In this document: piece after piece, positions 1 through 4,996 of the stretch | Position numbering within the stretch: the first letter of the stretch is position 1 | How the letters are laid out: each line of letters begins with the position of its first letter | Assembly: GCA_012840625.1 (NCBI GenBank) | Contig: DUSB01000156.1 | Span: 1-6,938 of the forward strand | Direction: 5' to 3' | DNA: 6,938 nt | From: Syntrophomonadaceae bacterium | GTDB lineage: Bacteria; Bacillota; Syntrophomonadia; Syntrophomonadales; Syntrophomonadaceae | Notes under the pieces: generated by a model | Told to the model about the DNA's origin: nothing | Databases searched by the model: none | What the model saw: only the letters and a program-made list of their open reading frames with translations | Position numbers and translations under genes: made by a program

Positions 1-149
1 ACACAAAACAATCTGTGTCACAACACCGGCATTTCAGCATATTTTTTTGATAAGGCGGGATAAAGTATAGAGCAAATGACTATGCTGATATTGGAGGGTT
101 TATCCAGGCAGCTGGAACAAGATTAGAATTCCAACATATGGAAATACTG
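1..149. other. Upstream non-coding spacer
   Basis: No gene can be supported here. Two + strand frames are open from the left edge but stop at 61-63 (TAA) and 68-70 (TAG), so the tail of an upstream gene of about 20 codons is possible but unrecognisable. A 16-codon ATG ORF at 76-126 has no Shine-Dalgarno sequence. GGATAAA at 58-64 is complementary to TTTATCC at 99-105, and ATAG/CTAT pair inside this arm, so a weak stem-loop could form. CCAG/CTGG (104-107/112-115) makes another small hairpin. There is no U-tract, so these are not convincing terminators. Confidence 0.4.
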
Positions 150-178
150 TTGACATTTTTACGTGTGTTTGATTAAAT
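150..178 (+). promoter_or_regulatory. Putative sigma-A promoter of the yabE-like gene
   Basis: A perfect -35 hexamer TTGACA lies at 150-155, followed by a 17-bp spacer and TTAAAT at 173-178, which matches 4 of 6 positions of TATAAT. Transcription would start near 185 and give a leader of about 45 nt with the AGGAGG ribosome site at 217-222. The -35 and the spacing are ideal and the -10 is mediocre, so this is a probable but unproven housekeeping promoter. Confidence 0.55.
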
Positions 179-228
179 GGTAATGCTCATATTTTGGAAT
201 CGGTGAGCATGGGAAAAGGAGGAGACCA

Positions 229-1200
229 ATGAAATTAATCTGGTCCAAAAAGGGCGCTTTCCTGCTTATAGGAATTGCGGTGGCCATTATCTTTTCTGTA
301 AGTTTATTTTTTGCTTTACAGAAGCCGGTCACCATTGCTGTGGACGGAAAGATCATTCAGACCAGAGTTTTATTTGCGGGGACAGTTGCGGATGTTCTCA
401 AGAAGGAAAATGTTAAACTGGGGCCCAAGGATAAGGTTGCCCCGGGTCTAAACGATCCTATAGAAAAGGATATGGAAGTTAAGGTGATCCGCGCCTTCAG
501 GGTCAAAGTAATTGCTGACGGCCAAACCAGGGAAATCGTAACAACACCGGTTCCATTAAACGAAGCTGTTACCCTGGCTGGATTTAAAGTAGGCGAGAAG
601 GACTTTGTGAAGGCCAAACCATCAACCAATAAGGTGGTACCTAATCAGACCTTGGAGCTGATTCGAGTAAGTGAGAAAGAATATGAAGAGAAAAAAGATA
701 TGCCCTGTGGGGTTGAAACCATCAATGATCCTACGCTGGAAAAAGGGCTAACACGTACGGTCCAGCAAGGCAGAAATGGACAGGTAAAAAATACGGTACG
801 TGTTACCTACCATAATGGCAAAGAAGCCAGGCGTGAAATCATTCGCACGGAGACCCTGGTCCATCCGCAAAATAAAGTGGTGGCGATGGGAAGTATTACC
901 CAGGTGTCCCGTGGAGGGCAGCGCTTTGACGTTCATAATACCCTTTATATGTCAGCAAGCGCCTACACACATACAGGATTTCGGACTGCTACCGGCAGGA
1001 CTCCTGCTGTAGGCATGGTAGCTGTAGATCCAAGCGTTATTCCTCTGGGGAGCAAACTCTATATAGAAGGATATGGCTATGCTACAGCATCCGATACCGG
1101 TGCCTCGATTAGAGGAAACACGCTGGATCTTTTTATGGAGAACCGTAGCCAGTGTCTTAACTGGGGAAGGCGGGTCGTAAAGGTTTACGTTCTCCGATAG
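229..1200 (+). CDS. yabE: YabE-family membrane-anchored DUF348-G5-3D domain cell-wall protein
   Basis: Predicted extracytoplasmic cell-wall protein of the YabE/Sps (stationary-phase survival) group, 323 residues. Residues 1-8 are basic and 9-30 form one hydrophobic segment with no clear cleavage site, so a membrane anchor is likely. Two DUF348 ubiquitin-like repeats follow (about 33-88 and 91-146), then a G5 domain (about 148-222), then a C-terminal 3D domain (about 240-322). The three aspartates that name the 3D domain are visible: D267 (VAVDPSVIPLG), D289 (SDTG) and D300 (LDLF). The 3D fold resembles the catalytic domain of MltA lytic transglycosylases, so peptidoglycan cleavage or remodelling is the likely role, though activity is inferred. 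B. subtilis YabE is longer, with more DUF348 repeats. The ATG start has AGGAGG at 217-222 with a 6-nt gap. A terminator follows directly, so the gene is probably monocistronic. Confidence 0.9.
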   Translation: MKLIWSKKGAFLLIGIAVAIIFSVSLFFALQKPVTIAVDGKIIQTRVLFAGTVADVLKKENVKLGPKDKVAPGLNDPIEKDMEVKVIRAFRVKVIADGQTREIVTTPVPLNEAVTLAGFKVGEKDFVKAKPSTNKVVPNQTLELIRVSEKEYEEKKDMPCGVETINDPTLEKGLTRTVQQGRNGQVKNTVRVTYHNGKEARREIIRTETLVHPQNKVVAMGSITQVSRGGQRFDVHNTLYMSASAYTHTGFRTATGRTPAVGMVAVDPSVIPLGSKLYIEGYGYATASDTGASIRGNTLDLFMENRSQCLNWGRRVVKVYVLR

Positions 1201-1232
1201 TAGCTATTAAGCAAAACAGATAAGGAAAGCGC

Positions 1233-1259
1233 ATGGCGGGGTTCATCCCCGCCATTTTT
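1233..1259 (+). terminator. Rho-independent terminator after the yabE-like gene
   Basis: A 9-bp stem, ATGGCGGGG (1233-1241) with CCCCGCCAT (1247-1255), closes a 5-nt loop TTCAT and runs into TTTTT (1255-1259). It lies 33 nt past the stop codon. The GC-rich stem followed by a T-run is a classic intrinsic terminator. Confidence 0.93.
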
Positions 1260-1348
1260 ATGGGAGTAAATAATAGGCCGGGGATTTAGAAACTGGTTAA
1301 TATAATATTTATTTTAAATATTGCTTCATCGCTTCACAGTAGCATAGA

Positions 1349-1354
1349 TATAAT
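1349..1354 (+). promoter_or_regulatory. Possible -10 element of the lipoprotein gene
   Basis: The hexamer TATAAT is a perfect sigma-A -10. The sequence 17 bp upstream (TCATCG, 1326-1331) does not resemble TTGACA, and TTGCTT at 1321-1326 is 22 bp away, which is too far. The YhcN family is made in the forespore in B. subtilis, but I found no convincing sigma-G or sigma-F element, so the true promoter is unclear. Confidence 0.3.
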
Positions 1355-1356
1355 GG

Positions 1357-1406
1357 ACGCTGATTTTAATATTGAAAAGCTCAGTGCAAATCATAGGGAT
1401 CAGCGT
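1357..1406. repeat. Inverted repeat upstream of the lipoprotein gene
   Basis: ACGCTGAT (1357-1364) is perfectly complementary to ATCAGCGT (1399-1406) across a 34-nt interval. The right arm is followed by TTTTC. It could be the base of a structured RNA, a weak terminator-like element or a DNA-binding site. No known riboswitch motif is recognised inside it. Confidence 0.5.
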
Positions 1407-1489
1407 TTTCTAGCCGTTAAAATACAATGACATATATTGCCACGTTTAAAAAAACTAACAGCTCAGAAACTAGTAGTAAATACGAAAAC

Positions 1490-1496
1490 AGGAGGG
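1490..1496 (+). promoter_or_regulatory. Ribosome binding site fixing the lipoprotein start
   Basis: AGGAGGG lies 5 nt before the ATG at 1502. The upstream in-frame ATG at 1427 has no such site. This selects 1502, which also places the signal peptide at the very N terminus. Confidence 0.85.
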
Positions 1497-1501
1497 AAAA
1501 A

Positions 1502-2122
1502 ATGAAAAGAACACCGACACTGTTATTATGCTTTATTTTGCTTTTTACTATGATGGCTGCAGGTTGTAGTAATCAGGCAGCCAAAAAACCGGTTAATCCT
1601 GATCAGAGCAAAAGCCAGAGTTACAGGGTAAAGCCAGACAGCGCCATGGATACATCTGACATGCGGGTTATGGCCAGCCGGCTGTCCAACATTGCTGAAA
1701 ACGTTGACGGGGTAAAGACAGCCACCGTTATTGTTGATACGGGGCAAACAGCTCCGGTAAAAGACTCGGCCAAAAAAGGTTCAGATTTAGTTCCCAACCC
1801 TACAGCCACACCTAATCCGGGGCAAGTCCGGGTGGGAAATAAGACCATGAATACAGCGGCTGATACTGGAGTGATTGCCATGGTGGGGATTACTCTGGAG
1901 GATCCATCCATTATGGGCAGCCAAAAAGAAAAGACCATTAAACAAAATGTACGCCAGCGCTTGCTATCTAGTGAAACCAAGCTGTCGGAAGTACTGGTTA
2001 CCACCGATTCTGGCATGATTAAGAAGCTCAAAGATATAGCCAGTGGGGTTTTGGAGGGGCGCCCTATTTCCAATTATGCCCGTGATATACAGGAGCTGAA
2101 TCGAAACATGCGTCAGAAATAA
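1502..2122 (+). CDS. YhcN/YlaJ-type sporulation lipoprotein
   Basis: Predicted lipoprotein of 206 residues. Residues 1-21 are a lipoprotein signal peptide (KR, then a hydrophobic core) ending in a lipobox-like A19-A20-G21-C22, so C22 should be lipidated. The mature part resembles the spore lipoprotein family YhcN/YlaJ: RVMASRLSNIAENVDGVKTATVIVD at about 55-79, then IAMVGITLED, TIKQNVRQRL, a VLVTTDSGM strand and the family-typical tail EGRPISNYARDIQEL (185-199). Known members are found in the inner spore membrane and have a minor role in germination or outgrowth; that is family knowledge. A stretch of about 43 residues (82-124) rich in Pro, Thr, Gly and Ala (PTATPNPG) interrupts two strands that are nearly continuous in typical members. 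The gene stands alone between two terminators, in the place where rnmV lies in B. subtilis. Family assignment is by recognition, not by search. Confidence 0.82.
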   Translation: MKRTPTLLLCFILLFTMMAAGCSNQAAKKPVNPDQSKSQSYRVKPDSAMDTSDMRVMASRLSNIAENVDGVKTATVIVDTGQTAPVKDSAKKGSDLVPNPTATPNPGQVRVGNKTMNTAADTGVIAMVGITLEDPSIMGSQKEKTIKQNVRQRLLSSETKLSEVLVTTDSGMIKKLKDIASGVLEGRPISNYARDIQELNRNMRQK

Positions 2123-2132
2123 TAATCATCTT

Positions 2133-2157
2133 ACCCGGACCTTCTGTCCGGGTTTTT
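2133..2157 (+). terminator. Rho-independent terminator after the lipoprotein gene
   Basis: An 8-bp GC-rich stem ACCCGGAC (2133-2140) / GTCCGGGT (2146-2153) with loop CTTCT is followed by TTTTT (2153-2157) and a further T-rich run. It lies 10 nt after the stop codon. Confidence 0.93.
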
Positions 2158-2158
2158 A

Positions 2159-2192
2159 TTTTAGCTTTTTAGGTCCCCGATTCGAGCTAAAA
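2159..2192. repeat. 8-bp inverted repeat between lipoprotein gene and ksgA
   Basis: TTTTAGCT (2159-2166) is the exact complement of AGCTAAAA (2185-2192), separated by 18 nt. It begins within the T-rich tail of the preceding terminator. It might be a second, weaker hairpin or a binding site; no function is evident. Confidence 0.45.
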
Positions 2193-2203
2193 TGTCCCAA
2201 TAA

Positions 2204-2229
2204 GCAAATTTGCATCACTAGTGTATAAT
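2204..2229 (+). promoter_or_regulatory. Putative ksgA promoter -10 with two adjoining palindromes
   Basis: A perfect -10 TATAAT occupies 2224-2229, with transcription expected near 2236. The -35 position (about 2201-2206, TAAGCA) is poor. The spacer contains two perfect palindromes, GCAAATTTGC (2204-2213) and CACTAGTG (2216-2223), the second touching the -10. A weak -35 with symmetric sequence in the spacer suits a regulated promoter, but no regulator is known for these sites. Confidence 0.45.
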
Positions 2230-2267
2230 AGTAAAGAAAAGATTGTCATAGGGGATAAAAAGATAAG

Positions 2268-3149
2268 ATGCTCGATATTGCAACCCCGTCGGGAGTCCGG
2301 CACATTATGCAGCACTACGGAATAAAACCGAAAAAAACACTGGGGCAAAATTTTTTAGTGGACAAAAACATTATTAAGCGCATCGTAGAAAGCACAGGTT
2401 TACAGGCAGATCAATGGGTGGTAGAAATTGGGCCGGGTCTGGGCGCTATGACGAAAGAACTGGCTGAGCATGCTGCTGGGGTACTGGCTATTGATATAGA
2501 CCATACCCTGGAACCCGTACTAAGTGAATTAACTACTGAATATAACAATATAAACCTGTTTTTCCAGGATATACTTAAAGTGGATATTGAACAGCAATTA
2601 TGCGCACTTTCTGCTGCTGAAGAATGTCCCCCCTATCAGGTTTGTGCCAACATTCCTTATCATATTACCTCTCCGATTATTTTTAAATTATTTAAGGAAT
2701 GTACGCATATGCAGGCCGCTACCTTGATGATACAAAAAGAAGTAAGTGAACGCCTGCTGGCTCAACCGGGAACCAGGGATTATGGACGTTTAACAGTAAC
2801 AAGCGCTTATTATGCAGACATTCATCTTGTTACCAAGGTATCAAGAAATTGTTTTTATCCCCGTCCAGAAGTAGACTCTGCTGTTATAAAGTTGCTTCCC
2901 CGCCGATCCTTAATCCTTACCCCGGAACAGGAAGCGGTTCTAGATGGACTGATACGGGAGGCATTTCAAAAGCGCCGTAAGACAATACTCAATATCGTTA
3001 GCAGCTACTTTGGAATTGATAAAAAAGTAACCGAGGCAAAATTGCAGGAACTGGGAATTGCAAAAAATCTGCGACCAGAAAATTTGGCATTGCAAGATTA
3101 CGCGAAGCTAGTGGATGCATTTTCTTCGTGGGAGGCGAACGGTCAATGA
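2268..3149 (+). CDS. rsmA: 16S rRNA (adenine1518-N6/adenine1519-N6)-dimethyltransferase RsmA
   Basis: RsmA (KsgA), 293 residues, a typical length. It uses S-adenosylmethionine to dimethylate two adjacent adenines in the helix-45 loop of 16S rRNA late in 30S assembly. The family signature is complete: N-terminal KKTLGQNFLVDKNI (22-35), SAM-binding motif I VVEIGPGLG (51-59), the acidic residue region AIDID (74-78), QDIL (100-103), the catalytic motif IV NIPYHITSP (128-136), QKEVSERLLAQPGTRDYGRL (156-175), FYPRPEVDSAVI (196-207) and the C-terminal RNA-binding REAFQKRRKTILN (230-242). The start is chosen because an in-frame TAA lies at 2256-2258 and MLDIATPSGVRHIM aligns with the usual family N terminus. 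The ribosome site is weak: AGGGG at 2250-2254 is 13 nt away. The stop overlaps the next start as ATGA, so the two genes are translationally coupled. Confidence 0.97.
   Translation: MLDIATPSGVRHIMQHYGIKPKKTLGQNFLVDKNIIKRIVESTGLQADQWVVEIGPGLGAMTKELAEHAAGVLAIDIDHTLEPVLSELTTEYNNINLFFQDILKVDIEQQLCALSAAEECPPYQVCANIPYHITSPIIFKLFKECTHMQAATLMIQKEVSERLLAQPGTRDYGRLTVTSAYYADIHLVTKVSRNCFYPRPEVDSAVIKLLPRRSLILTPEQEAVLDGLIREAFQKRRKTILNIVSSYFGIDKKVTEAKLQELGIAKNLRPENLALQDYAKLVDAFSSWEANGQ
3131..3135 (+). promoter_or_regulatory. Ribosome binding site for the YkuK-type gene, inside ksgA
   Basis: GGAGG within the last codons of ksgA lies 10 nt before the ATG at 3146. A GTG at 3128 is in frame but has no Shine-Dalgarno sequence ahead of it, and its coding would run over this site. 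This supports 3146 as the start. Confidence 0.7.
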
Positions 3150-3619
3150 TGTTTATCAGCCCCAGCAAAGGGCAAATGAGCCTGGATGAATTGGTGGTAG
3201 ATTTACTGGAATATATCAGTGAGGATCTTACCCGCACCTATAAATTGATTGTCGGTAGTGATTCACATGCGCGTGAAACAGGCACCTGTTTTGTATCAGC
3301 CATCATTATCCACCGAGTAGGAAAAGGGGCGCGCTACTTCTATACTAGGCAGATGGACCGGCGAATTACCAGCCTGCGCCAGCGTATTTTTTATGAAGCA
3401 TCGCTGAGCCTGGCCTTGGCAGACGATTTAATGGAATGCTTAAAAAAGCATGGCAGCGAAGATATGAAAGTAGAAATTCATGTAGATGTAGGAACTCATG
3501 GAGCGACCAAGGAACTGGTCAAAGAAATTATTGGCATGATCGTGGGCAGTGGTTTTGATGTATATATTAAGCCGGATGCCTGCGCAGCAAGCACTGTGGC
3601 TGACCGTTACACCCGCTAA
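3146..3619 (+). CDS. YkuK/DUF458-family predicted RNase H-like nuclease
   Basis: A 157-residue protein of the DUF458 (YkuK) family, predicted from fold to be RNase H-like. Visible family features are the N-terminal FISPSKGQMSLDEL (3-16), the first acidic strand KLIVGSDSHA (33-42, D39), FVSAIIIHRVGKGARYFY (49-66), SLRQRIFYEASLSL (76-89, E84), the second acidic strand VEIHVDVGTHGATKELVKEIIGM (109-131, D114) and the C-terminal KPDACAASTVADRYT (142-156, D144 and D153). The spaced acidic residues could form an RNase H-type metal site, but activity and substrate have not been shown from this sequence. The ATG overlaps the ksgA stop by 4 nt (ATGA), so it is almost certainly cotranscribed with ksgA; a link to RNA or rRNA maturation is a guess from that. 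No clear terminator follows, so transcripts may continue into veg. Confidence 0.85.
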   Translation: MMFISPSKGQMSLDELVVDLLEYISEDLTRTYKLIVGSDSHARETGTCFVSAIIIHRVGKGARYFYTRQMDRRITSLRQRIFYEASLSLALADDLMECLKKHGSEDMKVEIHVDVGTHGATKELVKEIIGMIVGSGFDVYIKPDACAASTVADRYTR

Positions 3620-3646
3620 AAAAACCCGATTTTTATTAACTTATGG

Positions 3647-3675
3647 TTGACAGCACCGGGATAGTTTTATATACT
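3647..3675 (+). promoter_or_regulatory. veg promoter P1 (sigma-A)
   Basis: TTGACA at 3647-3652, a 17-bp spacer and TATACT at 3670-3675 (5 of 6 matches). Transcription would begin near 3682, inside the region of the second promoter, giving a longer veg leader. Confidence 0.8.
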
Positions 3676-3688
3676 AGATACTTTGATC

Positions 3689-3717
3689 TTGACATTATAT
3701 TGCGACTACGATATAAT
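3689..3717 (+). promoter_or_regulatory. veg promoter P2 (perfect sigma-A consensus)
   Basis: TTGACA at 3689-3694, a 17-bp spacer and TATAAT at 3712-3717: every hexamer base and the spacing match the sigma-A optimum. Transcription is expected near 3724, 26 nt before the veg start. The B. subtilis veg promoter is likewise one of the strongest vegetative promoters known, so promoter strength seems to be a conserved property of this gene. AT-rich sequence just upstream could help polymerase binding. Confidence 0.92.
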
Positions 3718-3738
3718 TGTATGTGACAATTTCAGAAG

Positions 3739-3746
3739 AGGGTGAT
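3739..3746 (+). promoter_or_regulatory. Ribosome binding site fixing a TTG start for veg
   Basis: AGGGTGAT matches the anti-Shine-Dalgarno partner AGGAGGTGAT well, and its AGGG core is 7 nt from the TTG at 3750. The longer frame from the TTG at 3717 would begin in the promoter -10 and ahead of the expected transcription start, so it is excluded. Confidence 0.8.
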
Positions 3747-3749
3747 AAT

Positions 3750-4028
3750 TTGAGTTCTCCCAGAGCAATTTCCGATATCAAACAAGACCTGGAATCTTTT
3801 GTTGGCAGTAAAATCAGGTTGAAAGCCAATCGGGGAAGGAACCGTATTATAGAAAAAGAAGGAATTCTTGAATCTATTTACCCCAACATATTTGTCATAA
3901 AACTAGATGAACGAAAAGTAGAGCGCAGAGTATCCTATACTTATGCAGATGTGCTGACAGAAACAGTGGAACTGTTTGTTTATGATAAGCATGATGGTGA
4001 AATCAAAATCGCATCTGCTAACAATTAA
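3750..4028 (+). CDS. veg: Veg family protein
   Basis: A 92-residue Veg protein starting at TTG. Recognisable family parts are SDIKQDLESFVGSKIRLKANRGRNR (8-32), the EKEGILESIYPNIFVIKLDE stretch (35-54) and the highly conserved VSYTYADVLTETVEL (61-75). The C-terminal tail (DKHDGEIKIASANN) is variable, as usual. The family has a small beta-barrel fold; in B. subtilis Veg is abundant in vegetative cells, affects biofilm gene expression through the SinR pathway and influences spore outgrowth. Its biochemical role is unknown. Here it has two strong sigma-A promoters and its own terminator, so it is expressed at high level as a single gene, with possible read-through from ksgA and its partner. The position just after ksgA agrees with the B. 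subtilis order, except that yabG is missing. Confidence 0.93.
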   Translation: MSSPRAISDIKQDLESFVGSKIRLKANRGRNRIIEKEGILESIYPNIFVIKLDERKVERRVSYTYADVLTETVELFVYDKHDGEIKIASANN

Positions 4029-4040
4029 AAAAACATCAGA

Positions 4041-4067
4041 GCTGCCCTTTGGGGCAGTCTTTTTTTT
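4041..4067 (+). terminator. Rho-independent terminator after veg
   Basis: Stem CTGCCC (4042-4047) / GGGCAG (4052-4057) with loop TTTG, extended by a G-T pair, is followed by TC and eight T residues (4060-4067). This is a strong intrinsic terminator 13 nt past the veg stop. Confidence 0.92.
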
Positions 4068-4077
4068 GTCCTTTTTG

Positions 4078-4085
4078 CATATACT
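4078..4085 (+). promoter_or_regulatory. Possible mother-cell sigma -10 before the SPOCS/coiled-coil gene
   Basis: CATATACT resembles the CATA-type -10 elements of sigma-E and sigma-K promoters. No good -35 is present, since the upstream position falls in the T-run of the veg terminator. The gene must have some promoter in this 56-nt gap or depend on read-through, so this is listed as a weak candidate only. Confidence 0.22.
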
Positions 4086-4123
4086 TGCAATGCCATCCAA
4101 AAGCATGCAGGGGGTGAGCATTT

Positions 4124-4915
4124 ATGCAAGAGCAGCTTATAATTCGGGTACCTGTAATCATTTCTATGCTACCAGCATTACGGCATTATCAAACCACGGG
4201 CAATTACTCCATACCGGAACCCTTTCAATGTACAGAAGATATCCGCATAAAAATACGCCATCACAGCATACAGCTGCAGGGCAGATCCCTGCAAGTAATC
4301 TTTGATATTGAGCTTCTGCTGCTGGTAAAAGATCCATCTGGGCGCAGCAGCTTAATTAAATACGATGAACGCCTCCGGGATCGTATTGCAATAAGTACCC
4401 TGGATCCGGTCCTGGACGTTTCTGAAGCCATGGAATTTTATATAGATATGGAGTATTTTAACTGGGATGGAGAAATGAAAGGTCAGGAACTTATCATCCG
4501 CTATTATTTGAAGTATAACCTTATGGTTGCTATTCAGCAGGCAGTCAGCTTGCAGGGACAGACCCAGCTGATACATGACCAGCCCTGTGCTTTCACTGCA
4601 GAAGATGAAAATTCGCAGCAGCTGTGGCTGGAAAACGCTTCCCTGCGTCGAAAAATATCCTTATTGGAAAAGGATCTATCCCTGTTAAAACGCAGTTTGC
4701 AAAAAATGGAGACAAAAAACTATCGGCTCAAACAGGAATTACGCAGCAGCCAGGAGGAAAAAAACCGGCTGTCGGAAAAATTAGTCAGCCGGGAAACCCT
4801 GCTGCAACAATATCAGCAACAAGTTAATAACTTGCGGGAACAGGAGCTCCAAAAGGATCCCCAACAAGCCTACGTTGGCCGGCGATTAAAAAAATTATTA
4901 GGCTTTAGTTTATAG
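4124..4915 (+). CDS. Probable SPOCS(DUF3794)-like domain protein with C-terminal coiled coil
   Basis: A 263-residue protein with two parts. Residues about 1-145 are rich in beta strands and resemble a SPOCS/DUF3794 domain: RVPVIISMLPALRHYQ, SIQLQGRSLQVIFDIELLLLVKD (48-70), IKYDERLRDRIAIST (78-92), then EFYIDMEYFNWDGEMKGQELIIRYYLKYNLMV (104-135). Residues about 166-242 are a long, charged, Leu/Gln/Glu/Lys-rich coiled coil, ending in a basic tail GRRLKKLLGFSL. SPOCS domains occur in spore-coat morphogenetic proteins such as SipL and SpoVID, where they mediate coat assembly; such a scaffold role is inferred. There is no signal peptide or membrane segment, so it should be cytoplasmic, for instance in the mother cell. 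The ATG has AGGGGGTGA at 4109-4117. The domain call is by pattern and needs a profile search; a related unnamed family is the alternative. Confidence 0.6.
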   Translation: MQEQLIIRVPVIISMLPALRHYQTTGNYSIPEPFQCTEDIRIKIRHHSIQLQGRSLQVIFDIELLLLVKDPSGRSSLIKYDERLRDRIAISTLDPVLDVSEAMEFYIDMEYFNWDGEMKGQELIIRYYLKYNLMVAIQQAVSLQGQTQLIHDQPCAFTAEDENSQQLWLENASLRRKISLLEKDLSLLKRSLQKMETKNYRLKQELRSSQEEKNRLSEKLVSRETLLQQYQQQVNNLREQELQKDPQQAYVGRRLKKLLGFSL

Positions 4916-4967
4916 CAGCTCACCGGAGAAAAAGGAGTATTTTAAATAAATTTCTGCCCCCAGGCAT

Positions 4968-4996
4968 CACCTTTTACTGCCCCTTCTCATAAGATA
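4968..4996 (+). promoter_or_regulatory. Putative sigma-K promoter of the coat-protein gene
   Basis: CACC at 4968-4971 (the sigma-K -35 is little more than mACm) lies 16 bp before CATAAGATA at 4988-4996, a perfect match to the sigma-K -10 CATAnnnTA. Transcription would begin near 5003 and give a leader of about 75 nt. Late mother-cell expression would suit a coat component. The motif is short, so chance is possible, but element and spacing both fit. Confidence 0.55.

Larger units (their letters stand above)
1260..1489. other. Intergenic region between the yabE-like and lipoprotein genes
   Basis: No coding gene is supported in this stretch, which completes a 301-bp gap between reading frames. 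It holds an AT-rich inverted repeat AATATTT/AAATATT (1304-1310/1316-1322), a lone perfect -10 hexamer TATAAT at 1349-1354 without a recognisable -35 at 16-18 bp, and an 8-bp inverted repeat at 1357-1364/1399-1406. AATACAAT at 1421-1428 resembles the -10 of sigma-E promoters (CATACAnT) but lacks a -35. An in-frame ATG at 1427 would extend the lipoprotein by 25 residues but has no ribosome site and would bury the signal peptide. Confidence 0.5.

Noticed and set aside
1..22. Small symmetric sequences ACACA/TGTGT and TGTG-T-CACA at the left edge.
   Set aside because: Arms of 4-5 bp are expected by chance and nothing else in the region supports a binding site or terminator.
76..126. A 16-codon ATG ORF upstream of the yabE-like gene, a possible leader peptide.
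   Set aside because: No Shine-Dalgarno sequence, and it lies upstream of the likely promoter at 150-178, so it would not be on the yabE-like transcript.
1304..1322. AATATTT/AAATATT inverted repeat after the yabE-like terminator.
   Set aside because: Pure A/T arms in an AT-rich spacer are common by chance, and a strong GC-rich terminator already lies just upstream.
1621..2073. A 150-codon minus-strand frame across the lipoprotein gene.
   Set aside because: It lies inside a well-supported lipoprotein gene, has no ribosome site, and its product is low-complexity, typical of a shadow frame.
2171..2190. TTCGA with flanking bases reminiscent of a tRNA T-arm.
   Set aside because: The bases around TTCGA do not pair as a 5-bp T-stem, and no acceptor or anticodon arms are found nearby.
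3620..3646. AAAAA/TTTTT near the end of the YkuK-type gene as a possible terminator.
   Set aside because: The pairing is A-T only, with no GC-rich stem, so an intrinsic terminator is not supported.
3976..4305. A 109-codon + strand frame between veg and the SPOCS-like gene.
   Set aside because: It runs through the veg terminator and overlaps the starts and ends of two better supported genes in another frame.
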